From: Colias croceus
Taxonomy: Eukaryota > Arthropoda > Insecta > Lepidoptera > Pieridae
DNA length: 64,000 nt
Assembly (NCBI RefSeq): GCF_905220415.1
Contig: NC_059552.1
Location: 449,001-513,000, forward strand
Direction: 5' to 3'
The notes beneath the pieces are model-generated. The model made no database searches and was not told the DNA's origin. It was given only the letters and a program-made list of their open reading frames with translations. Below, one piece after another: positions 11,899 through 24,389 of this stretch. The position numbers and the translations under genes are program-made. Position 1 is the stretch's first letter. Every line of letters begins with the position of its first letter.

Positions 11899-14078
11899 TT
11901 CCCTATATTTTAATGATTGAAACCCACATTAATATACATGTCAATAGTAAAAAAAAATATATGATAATATGGAATCAGCACAGTGGGTAAGTGTCACGTG
12001 ATACTAGTTACGTGATCGCACAGTTTCATATTCGTAATTACGTAGTTTAAGCAACTGTGCTTTGAATGAGAATTTACCAAAGACATTTAGTACCTACATT
12101 GCATTTTTAACAAAGAGTTAACGAAATAAAAGTTCCAAACAAGCAATTTAATATATTATTTCAATAAAATATTTTTATTAGTTCGAATTTGTTTGTATCC
12201 TTTTACATCTATAAATGTAGATAAACGAAGAGAACATGATGAATTCTTACTATTCAGTGTTTTCCAGAAACTTCGTAATATCCACCTAACCTAATTCAGA
12301 ACCCATTTCCAGAAACATCTTCATCGCCATCTTAAATTAAAAAGACGTAAAAAAAAGCTTCTATAATGAAACGAAAATATTATCATACATTACGTTTCTA
12401 GCACGAAATTCGTGTGACCAAATTGTTGGTCCAAAACCTCTTATTCTATAGGACAGGGCACACAAAAGCTACAAAATACAATAACGCAACCACACGAAGC
12501 ATTATTCGAGGCTACGTAACTGCAGCGAGCTCTTAATTTGAATAACAAAGGCGTTTGCATGCGCGCGAATAATTGACTGCTGAAATTAGCACCTTTTGAC
12601 GACGCAAGATGGCTGAGAAGTGAGAGGATTGACGCTATTCAGATGTTTTATTAGCCGTGAATGGAAAAATTAAGTGATACTTATCCCGGGTATTGAAGGT
12701 AATAATCTATGAGGTCTTTGGTAATAATGTTGAAAAGGCAATCGATATTATGGATGTTATAATTTTATGCTATGTGACGTGGCTTATAACTTGATAAAAT
12801 ATAAGGTATATTTAATATAGCTTATACATATAAATTATCATAATTTTGAATATGTGTGCTTGATTAAACAGCATCATCACTTACAATTTTGTGTTCATTT
12901 AATTTAAAATCGATTCCCAAATAAAAAACTTACATTCACTTACGTATTTTTATTTGTAAAACACTTAACATGTGAATAAGTCGAATAACTACTAAGTACA
13001 TAATTTTATACATAACCTACCTTCATAGGAGTAGGTATCCATCCAAAACACACCATTATTTCGCACACGAAGCCCAGTATTTCTCCTTCAACAAAAACGA
13101 ACTTTTCTAAATAATGGGCGCTATACCGAAAAAACATCTGCAGAAAAATACAGCTTAAACATACAAAGCGAACAGGTTTAAAACAACAGAGACGAAACAC
13201 TCAAAAATAACGAGATTCAAAAGGAATCGACGCAATTGATGGAATAAGGGGAATAATAAATTTTTATTTGCGAAGTCTTTTCCTCAATACACCTTCGGAA
13301 TTGTTAACTAATGGACGAATCAGCGAAAGTAACAATTAAGTTGTCTGCGCGATCTGTTGTCACGTAAAGTTAAGCGCTGGTATGCGGGGGCGAATTTTGG
13401 ATGGGATGCGAGGGGTGGTGAAAAGGAAATGATGGTAGTACTATGTTGTCATGTTAAGAAAACCTAAAAGTGAATACTAACGTTAGGTAATATGTTTTTC
13501 TAAGCTTAGATCAGATTTGTTTGCTGTAATAATATTGGAAAAAATATTTTCGTTCATTATATTGAACGAAAAATGCTTACTTTAGGGGTGAAACTAAAAA
13601 TATACTTAAATAAATATCTCCAGTGCCAATAAAATTTACGGCACGTTACACTTAATTATTAAATTGGCATGAAACTTTAGTACTTTTTATTCAGAATAAA
13701 TTGAAAACTTCATCTTTCCATAACAAAAGAGTCCGGGCTTGGAGAAATTTATATCTCGGATAATTCGATTCGCTAATTGTTTGATCTTGCGGGGAAGGAC
13801 ATTTATCAATTTCTTGTACGATTCGACCGTTAACTTTGGATATGTTGCTGCGGAAGTGGGGAATGAGGAATGCTCTGAATAGTCCGGGTGAAATTTAATG
13901 TGCTCATAAATTACGGTGGCAAAAAGTTGCGATGCTTTATTACCTGCTAGAACTAATTGATTAAGCGCAGTGTTTTACTAGTTGTGTTATTCGTTTGAGT
14001 GCTAGAACTAAAGTTTATCTTTACTTCTATTTGATAAATAATATCACAGAGGACTAAAAAAAGAAAGGTCAATATCAT
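11899..14078. other. Unassigned sequence
   Basis: No supported gene. The minus-strand frame 13006-13200 has no domain. A moderately GC-richer stretch at about 12480-12620 is not repetitive within the window and could be unique, possibly conserved, sequence. Confidence 0.35.
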
Positions 14079-14147
14079 TGCAGATATTTGACATTATTAA
14101 AGGATGTAGGTTTAATCTACATACTTTAATAATGTGAAATATCTGCA
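14079..14147 (+). ncRNA. Candidate pre-miRNA-like hairpin
   Basis: The 31-nt arm 14079-14109 (starts TGCAGATATTTGACATT) pairs with 14117-14147 (ends GTGAAATATCTGCA) with only two mismatches around a 7-nt loop, GTTTAAT. Further partial pairing (TCAAT/ATTGA) continues outward after an internal loop. Size, loop and near-perfect pairing resemble a microRNA precursor. However, a small MITE would look the same, and either strand could be the functional one. No known miRNA is recognised. Confidence 0.35.
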
Positions 14148-14312
14148 TTATAATTGATAATGAAACTAATAATAATATGTTTGGATACATGTTACTATAT
14201 CAATGGTTGGATCGATTAGACGTCATTTATTATCAACCTCTCATTAATATAAAAGGAAAAAAAATATTGGAATTGTTTTTAAAATACTGAATTAAGTTTT
14301 AAAATAAATGAA

Positions 14313-14530
14313 ATTCAAAAAAAAATCAAAAATCAAAAATATTTATTCAGTAACAAATATGTTTACAATTATATCAGTCATTGAGACATCCTTTTAAGCA
14401 TTTAAATGCTTGTGTTAGAACGTCTCACTCTTCCTAGAGTACATTACCATTTATTGTTACACGAATAAATTGTATCAAAGGAGAATGCCCATGAAAGTAT
14501 GGACAACAGTATAGTGTTGCGTCAATGCCA
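14313..14530 (-). mobile_element. LINE 3' end (remnant)
   Basis: On the minus strand the end is a repeated ATTTTTGA-type tail (14313-14345). It is preceded by an AT-rich 3' UTR containing CAATGACTGATATAATTG and CTGAATAAAT blocks. Such tails of short repeats rather than pure poly(A) are common in insect LINEs. No coding part is retained, and the far boundary is uncertain. Confidence 0.45.
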
Positions 14531-15186
14531 GAGTGGTTTTGGAGGGTTCTCCGACATTCAAAAGATTTTTACTAATTGATTTTTTTGTGATAAAAACAGG
14601 GGTTTTCAAGATATTGAGAAAAATGTGAATTAACCTCGAAACTTAAATAAACCCGATTTAGTTAGGTTTATCTGTGATTTAGGTAGTATTTTATCGTCTG
14701 AAGGTTATTTTTCGTTTAACATATTTAATCTATGCGTAGAGCTTATGCTTTCAGACAAAGTCTATCTGTTCATCGGCTAGTGCAGGTAAGCACCAGAAAT
14801 CTTCCGGGACGGATTTCAAGAAAACCTAAATATATATTTAAAAAATACCAATAGAGGTTTACATATCGGTTTACATATTGTTGTTGTTGTTTGAATCATT
14901 TTTTCACTACATATTCGAAGAAAGAAACAAATAAGAAATAACTGGTTACCTGCCAAGCTATGTCATAATAATATTTTTTTATATATATTTATATTATTTA
15001 TATTATTATTATTTTACTTCACTATCTATGTTAAAACAACCTACAGTGTATAAACAATACCTTACAGAATGATTTTATGTTAATTGATTTTTTTGTAATT
15101 CAATGAAAACAATAATCGATATTAATACATTTAGCTATTTACCATAGTAAATGTCATAATAGTTACCGCTTGGTTACCGTGGTAAC
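14531..15186. other. Unassigned AT-rich sequence
   Basis: No gene recognised. Near its end lies a dense set of TTACC/GGTAA motifs, including the palindrome GGTTACC-GT-GGTAACC (about 15171-15186). Confidence 0.4.
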
Positions 15187-15560
15187 CGGTAATGGATACT
15201 AAATCTATGGTAACGGATCTAAACAATTACATGTCTTATTAGATTTTATCTAAGGATTTTACAAAACATTCCCTGATCAAAATATATTTTCCGATAGTAA
15301 GAAGGGATCTAAATTGCCGAGATTTTTTTAAATAGTATTTTTATCTTGATACATGAGAAAAACCTGTACCAAAAATGAAAACGGTAATGGACACTAAATC
15401 TATAATAACGGATCTAAACAATTACATGTCTTATTAGATTTTACAAAACATTACCTGTTCAAAATATATTTTCCGATGGTAAGAAGGCCTCTAAATTGCC
15501 GAGATTTTTTTAATAGTATTGTTGTCTTGATGCATGAGAAAAACCAGTACCAAAAATGGG
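15187..15560 (+). repeat. Tandem duplication, unit about 195 bp
   Basis: Unit 1 begins CGGTAATGGATACTAAATCT (15187). Unit 2 begins with the near-identical CGGTAATGGACACTAAATCT (15382). Both continue with ACGGATCTAAACAATTACAT and TTTTCCGAT.GTAAGAAGG and end in ACC.GTACCAAAAATG. Unit 2 lacks about 13 bp (TATCTAAGGATTT) present in unit 1. The copies differ by scattered substitutions, so the duplication is not very recent. No coding potential is evident. Confidence 0.8.
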
Positions 15561-17137
15561 CATTCTCCTTTGTATAAAAACTGCTGAGGAAAAAAGCATC
15601 CAAACGCACTCGCTTGCTACTTGATGCATACAATAACCAAATTTGAAAAAAAGCAGAAAGGCCCGCTTAAGATCTCATAATAATATGATGTCCTGGTATA
15701 TAATATAATGTAATTACATTGTTCACCTTTCAGATAACATTGTTACTTTAAGAAAAGTTACGTTCATGATATATTTTTGTAATCCTGATACTACTACCGG
15801 TACAAATAAATGGAAAGTTTTTAGAACGTGAGGGAAAATAGGGAGGACATAGTTTGACTCTACTTGTCTAATATAACAAATTCCGTTTAAATTGAAAAAG
15901 CATTATTTGAATTACACAGTAAACGCAGTAAAGTAAACAATTGATCAAGACGGTCCCCAGACAAAACGAAATTGGGCCGTTTCTCCGCATTAGCCGCAAC
16001 AAATCCACTTATAAAATTTAATTTTCCTGCGACTTAGCCGGACGTACCTTGCATAATCAAATTGTGCTTACATTTTGACATTGAATGATTTATACTTTCG
16101 GAGTTTCGGAGAATCCAACTTTGTTCAATTTGTTGCGATTTTTCCCAAATTGATTAGCTCGGTTGTTTTAAATTATGATTACCATCAGCACCTCTCTTTT
16201 GTTGTATTGAATGTTAATGGTTTTGGGTTTTTGATTCAATTTCGGTGTTTAAGAAGTTCTTTCTCGCCTTTTTTCTGTGGGTTAAATGAAATTACATTTT
16301 GTAAAGATTCTCGAACTTATGAATTAGATTTTGAAGTACATATTCGGTACTTAACTATTATAAGGTTGACTTATTCACATGTAAGTATCACTTTACTGTA
16401 GTAGTTATTGTAAATCGGTGATGTATATCTAAGTAGGGTCTGCAAGAAAGCACTTATCAATTGGCTTAATCATGTTGCAAATTATACATAAATGAAATAA
16501 TTTGACATGAAATAATGTACGTCTTTTAAAGTTCATTAAACATATGAACCAAGAAAACATTATGAAATTAATAATTAATACAAATACTTTACACAACTCA
16601 AAAGCTTAAAGAACTAAATAATGTGCTGCGTAAAACAGACAATTCATAAACATTCATAATAACTCACTTAGACTCTACTTGCAATAGATCCACATTGACC
16701 CTACGTTAACCTATACAAAACGACTCCTTGAAACGTATTTGCCGAGTTATATCTACATAATAAAACTAACGCAAAATCCTTTATTCACGAAATAACCCGA
16801 GCAAACTTAGTAAAGCATAAATTAAGTGCTCTATAAAAACATATTAAGGTTGTTCAGGTGAACAGTAATTAAGACGAGAGAACTCAAGAGGGACAGGAGC
16901 CTTAAGAGCTCATTCGGGGAAATTACGCAAACTGTCTAAGACGTAGGCCTTACCTTTTGTCCAGTGAACGGGGGAGGCTGACACGATTCATGTAAAATAT
17001 GTTTAATAGTATGTAGGAAAAAGGTGAAGTATGAAAATCACGATTTTTATTTGAAGCTGTTGAATATAGTTTGTTCTGAAAATTATATTTGGTTTGCTAT
17101 AAAGGACTGTGCCTGATTAGCTATATACACTAGAACA
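15561..17137. other. Unassigned sequence
   Basis: The 108-codon open frame 16075-16401 (plus) lies in T-rich DNA, is dominated by F, L and S, and matches no family I know, so it is not called as a gene. Confidence 0.4.
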
Positions 17138-17324
17138 CTAGCTGTGCTCCGCGGTTTCACCCGCATTGCTCCGCTCCTGTTGTCTTAGCGTGATGATATA
17201 TAGCCTTCCTCGATAAATGGGCTATCTTACACCGAAAGAATTTTTCAAATCGGACCAGTAGTGCCTGAGATTAGCGCGTTCAAACAAATAAACAAACTCT
17301 TCAGCTTTATAATATTAGTAAAGA
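17138..17324 (-). mobile_element. Non-autonomous Helitron, GAAGAGTTTGTTT family
   Basis: On the minus strand it starts TCTTTACTAATATTATAAAG and ends CTAG, between A and T. Family blocks include GAAGAGTTTGTTT, GAACGCGCTAATCTC, TTCTTTCGGTGT, and a GC-rich hairpin (AACCGCGG) before the terminus. The same family occurs at 44744-44937, 55669-55867 and 60302-60419. Confidence 0.85.
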
Positions 17325-17344
17325 TTTCTTATATAATGTAATCC

Positions 17345-17400
17345 CAATAGAACGGGGACTATGCGGTTTTTCAAGGCGAAGCCGCGGACAGAAAGCTTGT
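17345..17400 (+). mobile_element. Helitron 3'-end fragment
   Basis: Only the 3' portion is left: GGGGACTATGCGGTTTTTC, then AAGGCGAAGCCGCGGACAGA and a terminal CTTG in place of CTAG. It belongs to the family of 58144-58375 and lies 20 bp from another Helitron. Confidence 0.65.
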
Positions 17401-18969
17401 TAAATATTAAACATATTATACTCTATTTAATTCACGATATTTTATTTTTGTAGGAATGAAATTGCAATATAGTAAATTGTTAAAACGTAGGTACATTAAA
17501 AACAGAATCCGTGGGAATGCTATTGGTTCTGATAAATTTAAATGATCATATTTCTTAAGTTTTTAGAAATAAGCCATTCAAATAAATAACAGAAAATCCA
17601 ACAATGTTTGTTAATAAAGAGGTAATTCGCGTGTAACTTTACACTGAGTATTCAATTACTTACGTCTTTCAACGTTATGTTTATTTGTCTTTAAGTTGAA
17701 CATTTTCAAATGGAAAAATTATAATGTTAGTCTTCTTAACACAGAACATTACAAATTAAGAAAACAAATAAACACAGATGCGACAATTTAATATTATATT
17801 CAATCAATATTATTAAAAATAAATTGCAACCTAAATGCGTTATACCTTTATCTCATGACTTGCACCAAACTAGACAACGCGAATAAAGTCTTAAATCGCG
17901 TAGCCGTCGACCAAGTGTTTATAATCGGACTCCGGACTGTCCCGGCGTTACTGCGGATCCAGATTTAACCAGTTTCTACTGGTTTAAAACAGAAACTTCA
18001 TTGGGTAAAATAAATTGTTTGTTTAGGAAATTGCTTTGAGCCCGGCGCTGGAAGGTAGTTTGTTTTGAATAATTATTTAATTTTTTGTGTGTTATTTTAT
18101 TGTGGAACGATGGCCAAACTCAATTTGTTGTTTTTTAAAGGGTCATATAACTAAGGGAGTAATCTCAAATTAACTTTTATATAATTATAAAAAAATATAT
18201 AAAGCTCTGTTATATTCTAAAGTATAATAACTACACTATAAAAAAACTAAATAAAATACTTAATGAAATATCGTGTTGAAATATTTGATCATAACTAGCA
18301 ATCTAAATCATTATTATTTTTCTAATTATAACTCAATTCTAACAGAAGCCTTAAAAATATCGGACACCTAAGTGATGTCTGACCTATTTTCGTGTTGTTT
18401 TCTATTATTTTCGTAAGGGAATCCAAGACTTAACTTTTGCCCCGTTTACATCGTGATAGATACTAATCCGTTCTATACAATATGTACACATTTTGACATC
18501 ATTAGCATTCATACGCAAGAAACAAAAAATAACACCTGTGACGTTGTAATACTTTCATTGTGATAGAAATGTCATACACCAATTTAAACTAATACCACAG
18601 AATACATAACAGTAGCTAAACGCTACAGAACGGACACTCTCCGCCTCCCGCCAAAATTAAACACTTACCTCACCCCGCACGATCAGCCTGAAAATGGTAT
18701 CGTTTTTCGTAGAAAATGGTTAGATATTGTGCTGTTTACGGATGTATTTCATCAGAAAAACGCTAATTTTTTTACGCTAGTCACAAATGTGCCAACCATA
18801 AAGCGTTAACACACACATTTACAGTCTCTACATTGTGACTGTCAAAACGATAATTGTCTGGGGTGTGCTAACACATACCATCAAATATCTAGATGTAGAA
18901 AAAAAGGAGTGGTCATTATAGCCACTCGATATGTCTTCATGTTCTGCTCCGTAACTAAACTTTACATAA
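17401..18969. other. Unassigned sequence
   Basis: AT-rich with no gene or clear repeat recognised. Confidence 0.4.
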
Positions 18970-19080
18970 CTAGCTTTTCGCCCTTGTTATCAAAGGACTG
19001 ACTAGCCTCATAATTGTCTCCAAACACAAAATTCATATCATTAGAGTACTCCGATATGACGACCAAAGACAGACAAACAA
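18970..19080 (-). mobile_element. Degenerate Helitron-like fragment
   Basis: It begins CTAGCTTTTCGCCC on the plus strand and has a CAAAGACAGACAAACAAA block at the far end. This is the layout of the reverse complement of the other short elements here. The middle is too diverged to assign. Confidence 0.35.
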
Positions 19081-19663
19081 AATCACTGTCATCGTTTCAT
19101 TCAAAGAAGCAATCAATTGTCTTATCGTCATCGTTACCCATACGAAAGTAGCTTATTTAAGCCAGTACTGAAACGAATATAAAGCGAGCACCACCGAAAA
19201 TAAGAAAAAAATTGTGACACAAAAAGTTAAATTAATCTGAGCGTTCCCACTTTCTAGAAGTTTTAATAAAAATGTTCGCAAACAAGCGACACGTTGCAAA
19301 GGAAATGGGATCCAGCTGAGTAAATACGGGACTAAATGTGTATCAGCCTTTATAACTATTTTAATTGACTCAAAACGAGTTCATTTATAACTTATTCTAT
19401 TTCATATAACGTTTTTAGTTTTCGAAATACAGCGACGAACGAAAACGACCAAAACAGTTTACAAAATTAACTACTTTATTTTGATGTTTCAAACGCTGTT
19501 TGTTTAATGTTTTTATTTACAGTACGACGCTCATTTTGGGCAATGTTATGTTACACGTATTTTCAGTCAAATAGTTGAAATGTGAATATAAATAATGGAG
19601 GAAACACATATGTATTTTATCAGGAATGGTCTTTACATCATAATCACTACATAGTATAAAGGT
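19081..19663. other. Unassigned sequence
   Basis: Nothing recognised. Confidence 0.35.
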
Positions 19664-19711
19664 TAGGTTAGGTTTTAGACAAAGCGGGTGAATCCGCGGG
19701 CGGTAAGCTAG
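19664..19711 (+). mobile_element. Helitron 3'-end fragment
   Basis: GCGGGTGAATCCGCGGGCGG followed by TAAGCTAG and T is the 3' hairpin and CTAG terminus of the family of 58144-58375. The body is missing. Confidence 0.6.
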
Positions 19712-21487
19712 TAGTATAAAAAAAATGTAAACTGTGAAACATAGAGTTTCGTCCTTTTTTAAAGTCGGCTGAATGTATTTATAAACAAATATTTGAGGTA
19801 TGATTTTATAATGTGTAAATTCTTATATTATTCTGATATAATGTATAAATATTTGAATTAATTCTAAATCTTGTTACTAACTCAGTCATTAATTTAATAA
19901 ACGTTAAATGAAATATCTCTCATCAAGTTACGCCTAACTCTTTAAGCTCATTGCTATAGCAACTATAGTTCCTGCTTATTTACTTTTATATAACAATTTC
20001 TTACTTCAATAGAATAATCGGGACTTTACATCAATTGGAAACAGAATCTATTTAGAAGCATAATATGTCGGTACTATCAACCATATTTTATATTAACGAT
20101 AAAATGTGTTTTACATTAAATTATATGCGAGTAAAGTCACTATTACAAGGCTATATTATATAATACTCTCGAGAAATGTACCACAACGTGTTATGCAAAA
20201 AAGTACACATTTCCACATAAGTCAGTGATATGTACATCATCTTAATTCGTTCTCATGAATAGTATAATGCAAGTCTGTCACACGGCAGCGATGTGCCAGC
20301 CCGTGAGTCACCAAAATGGAGACTAGGTAATCCACTCGCACATTAGCATTGCTAATCAAATTATATACTCTAGAGAACCGCTTGTAAAATAACTTAGCTC
20401 TTGACGTTTGCTCTGCATCTCTATGAACTGCAAATGTATTTGAATTGTACGTGCATTTAATTGCATGTCGCTGGAGCCTGTTTTGTTTGAGTAGTATCCT
20501 GATAAGTATGTAGTATAAAGAGATTTTTAGTATCTTATGTGAGGAATATTCCCTAGTTAGGTCATTTTCCCTTCAATGGCAGCAAAACTGAGCCCTTTTG
20601 ATGAAAGTTATTTATCCGATCGCTTAACAATACGTTTTTAAATTTGTAATAAATTGGACTTAAAATTTCAATTTATTCATATTGAATTTTGTATTGGTTT
20701 GTACCAGAAACATTCAGTAGGTATATTTTGCTCGGAGAGTGCGTAAAGTAATCGATTCTATCAGCCGGCGAGAGTAAACAAAAAAAGATTATACCGTGCG
20801 TTGTAGCCTTTTGAAGCTATCTGTAACCAAAATTTAGTTTTAAAAACTGTGCTAAAATCACCTTGATACTGTTATCAAATAGTTTTGGTAGTGAAAGTAT
20901 AAACGTAATATATCAATGACATGTTAAGTGAAAATAGTAAATCTTCTCGCAAATTGAAAATTATTAGTCTGAGAGAAAAGTTTAGTCTTTCTTTTATTTT
21001 TCAAGAGCGCGTTACATCTCAATATTATATTTGGATATACCCTCGCGTTTCGCGTAAGAAAAACATAAATAATGATATTTTCTGAATGTCTGTTAGGTGA
21101 TAGGTCATGGTGGGACACTCCCTTAGATTAACAATCCACTAATTTAGATAATCCATTTATTTATCCACAACACACAATTAACAGCGTGTTAAACTAACTA
21201 ACAGAGCATGGTGAAACTGGGTCTTAAATGGCTGAATATTTTATTCAATGTTCTGTCACGGATGATCGACTCATGTTCACGTGAGTATTTATGTTTTTAT
21301 TTTGGTCCTTTAGCATCTTTTCACAATTACTTTGTTATTATAATTATTTAGAAGATATATAAAAGTAGTAGTTAGTATGTAGCCTTGCAGTATTATACGT
21401 TAGTTATATTATCAATAGGGTACATCAAATAAAAGTTTCTAATAGCACGGAGCAATTTTCTTTCATTTAACATAATTTCTTATTCTG
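19712..21487. other. Unassigned AT-rich sequence
   Basis: No gene or repeat recognised. The minus-strand frame 20924-21118 has no motif. Confidence 0.4.
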
Positions 21488-21718
21488 TGAACATTTTATT
21501 TTTATTTATTTTATTTATAAAAGGTACCTTACAGCTTATAATACAATAAAGAGTAATTAATAATACAGTACGCCAATAACAAGGTACACCATTATCCGAA
21601 CAACGTAAGTGACAAAAACAAAGAAATATATAGATATAGTGTTTAAATTACTTAAAACTATACAAATGGGAATTGATTATTATAATTAAATAGCAAATTT
21701 CAACCCGAACAACAACAA

Positions 21719-21783
21719 GTATGTGTGTGTATGTGTGTGTATGTGAGTGTGTGTGTGTGTGTGTGTGTGTATGAGAGAGTGTG
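21719..21783. repeat. TG microsatellite
   Basis: An impure (TG)n tract with TATG interruptions, with a run of uninterrupted TG units in its middle. It lies within the LINE 3' UTR. Confidence 0.95.
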
Positions 21784-21818
21784 TTATATGTAGAAATTAG
21801 TGTAATTAAGTATGCAAA

Positions 21819-22127
21819 TTATTTTTTATATTCTAAATTAATCAAATCAAGGATCGCAGTTTTAAATTTAGCACGAGATAAGTGGAAAATGTCAACAGAT
21901 GAGAATTTTTTATTGAAAACGTTGGGAAGTCTTAGAAATGGTGTGTTTTTAATATAATTTGTTGATACAGCCGGTACATGGAAAAGGGGCGTGTGGCGAG
22001 TTCTCTGAGTAGGTGTACAAAAGTTGATGTTTGAGAGCGCTGATAAGAAATCAAACTTGTTACTTACAATATCATGCAATAGCATCATGTCAATAAGATT
22101 TCTTCTGTCTTCTAAAGTATTAACATG
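21819..22127 (-). pseudogene. LINE reverse-transcriptase C-terminus
   Basis: The open frame reads on upstream of the first ATG (22088) through LEDRRNLID to a stop just past 22127, giving 102 residues. The pattern LEDRRxxxDMMLLHDI, NFCTPTQRTRHTPLF, then NxxPFLRLPNVFN and DIFHLSRAKFK matches the extreme C-terminus of Jockey/CR1-type LINE ORF2 proteins, after the reverse-transcriptase domain. No catalytic residues are present. The final ~100 codons are intact without stops, so the insertion may be fairly young. Family placement is from memory of such proteins. Confidence 0.7.
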
Positions 22128-22130
22128 TTA

Positions 22131-22442
22131 ACTTATATCCATAAAAATCGATGTTTGGCCATCACCATACTATAAGCATAAGCATATCTAAATTTACCGC
22201 AATTAGTATAGGAATATACTACGTTCTGAGAATTCTGAGCTGTAGGAGGGTGTTAAAAGCATCGGTCTGTGCCCTTTGAACTAATTATTATTATTCGCCA
22301 ATGACATGGAAGTTAATTATATAGACTGTAAGTGATAATTAAGAATGATTTATCTAGCTACGAGATAGTAAAACAATAATATTATGTCATATCCGATTGA
22401 TTGGCTTGCAGAATTTGATCATCGTGGTTGAGTTGCTACAGG
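22131..22442. other. Unassigned sequence
   Basis: Nothing recognised. Confidence 0.35.
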
Positions 22443-22498
22443 TGTCTACGGTTCTACGGTCTACGATCTACGGAGCTACGAATTTACAATATCTACGC
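22443..22498 (+). repeat. Imperfect CTACG short repeats
   Basis: Six CTACG motifs at short spacing (GTCTACGGTTCTACGG, TCTACGATCTACGG, GCTACGA, TCTACGC), a degenerate 7-9 bp tandem array of unknown role. Confidence 0.7.
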
Positions 22499-24109
22499 TT
22501 ACATGAAATCCAGATATTAATTCAATTAAAAAAAGAACAAATTTAAATATGATATACGATTAACGAAAGGAATGAAAAGCATTATAATAATGTATTCCCT
22601 CAATTGTATGTTTGTTATACAAACTTCGTTCGTTCGTTCCCAAAATCCTACCTTGAAGCGAATTGTCATAGATTTGTAGGTACACAATTGAACAAAAACA
22701 ATTCTACCGCATCAAGTTAACTGCGTATTTGTATTGACAAGTAAATATTTGTCGGAATCCGCGATTTGCTCTCAAAGCTCTCGGTAATAATGTATCGGAT
22801 CTTTTTATTCGTATCGAATACTCGAGGGAAAACATGTTAAGGGGAGGTATTCAATGTTTTACGATTGTCCGCCTTTTGTTTTATGAATTTTATTGTTTTG
22901 TATGCTGTAAATTGTAATAGATTTATGATGTGAGCGAATGAATTTCCTAAGTTGCCTGACTAAAAATTACACTTTTTTTAATTGACCATGATAAAATAAA
23001 TATATTTGAATAGAGTCTTGTTTTATTATGCTCGATTATGAGCACAGAAACATTTTACTAACTTTAGTTACTAAGGCACACCGAGTAAGTTATTTTAAAT
23101 TATTTAGTACTATGTATTTGTATTGACCTAGCCATTATTTGCGACTACATTACTGAAAGCAGTTTCATTCAATAAAATTCTTGATAAATATGAAGATTAA
23201 TGAAGTTATAGTACATGGCTTGGCCTTAACCAGGTTAGTAAATAGAATATTATTAGATACAGAACAAACATTAATGTAGGGCCTTTGGATATCAGTTACC
23301 GTAACCTTGTTAACGCAAATATTGGCGTAAACAAAACTATACAAATATAAATTATTGATATACTTAATGGTTATGTAGCTTATTATCAAGGCATAAGGAT
23401 TACTTTTGATTAACAGAGTAATTTTAATGAGATAGTTTTAGTTGAATGTTTTGTATACACATCAATATTAGTCTTAATAGTACAGGGTAGTAGTTACATT
23501 TTAGCAAAGTTTCAAATAATTTCACTCAGTGCATCTAGTTCAGATATACAATATTCAACATTGATTTTAAATACATTTTTATTTCAACGCTTAGTTTTAA
23601 TGAATTTATTGCGTTAGGCTAAGGACACACTGAAACTTTAAAAAAAGAATACCCCTCGACACTTTACCTACTTCAAAAGTGCGAGTCGATATTTCATTAA
23701 ATTTTTATGTATTCTTAAAAAAATCCACTGTATTTCCTTCAATTTCATAAACAATTTAATAATTGCTGTAAAGAAAATATTAACGAATTTTAGTCAAAAC
23801 TTTCAACAAACTAGCATTTTATTTTACCAATCTATATCGAAGAAGTAAAATATAAAGTAAATGCACCGTTTAAACTCTTACCTAGACCGAGAGCCGACCA
23901 CCGGAAATTGTAAACAATTTGCTCATTTCAACAAAACTAACTCGCTTAAAAATATTCCACTCAATAATAAAAATATAATAAAGATGTTTGGTCAACTCCA
24001 ATTCTGTCATATCAATCTATTCCTTTAAATAATTAATAATAAATATTAATAATAAATATTAATTATTTAGAACTCGGGGATCACACATACATATCCAACG
24101 ATGAACTAA
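22499..24109. other. Unassigned AT-rich sequence
   Basis: No gene supported. The frame 23165-23389 (minus) has no motif. Confidence 0.4.
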
Positions 24110-24186
24110 TCCAATGAATTTTTCAATCGTACCAGTTGTTCCTGAGATTTGTATGTTCAAACAAATAAACTCCATATTATACAAAT
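24110..24186 (-). mobile_element. Degenerate Helitron fragment
   Basis: On the plus strand AATTTTTCAATCGTACCAGT, then TGTTCCTGAGATTTGTATGTTCAAACAAATAAACT in pieces, matches the middle of the reverse-complemented GAAGAGTTTGTTT family (compare 17250-17310). Both termini are lost. Confidence 0.5.
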
Positions 24187-24389
24187 CATATTCACCGAAT
24201 ATGGTAGTATGTGCTATAATATATTTATCGCATTATCCGTTCACTTTTAGAGCTTCAGAATAGATATTACTTATAAATAGGAAACCTGAAGCCAAGCGTA
24301 TCGATTATTGTACCTGTTTCCAAAGCATATTATAGTAAACAACATTGCTTTGAGATGAACATTCTCGAATCGAGATATAATAATTACGC

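Larger units (their letters stand above)
21488..22130 (-). mobile_element. 5'-truncated LINE with 3' UTR
   Basis: On the minus strand the coding end (21819-22127) is followed by a 3' UTR that includes a long TG/CA microsatellite. It ends in an A-rich tail, visible on the plus strand as TTTTATTTTTATTTATTT at about 21494-21520. The copy begins near 22130, so most of the element is missing, as is usual for 5'-truncated LINEs. Confidence 0.75.

Noticed and set aside
16075..16401. 108-codon plus-strand open frame
   Set aside because: T-rich DNA gives F/L/S-rich translation; no family recognised.
19663..19675. Telomeric TTAGG repeats
   Set aside because: Only two consecutive TTAGG units (GGTTAGGTTAGG); too few to mean a telomere or telomeric insertion.
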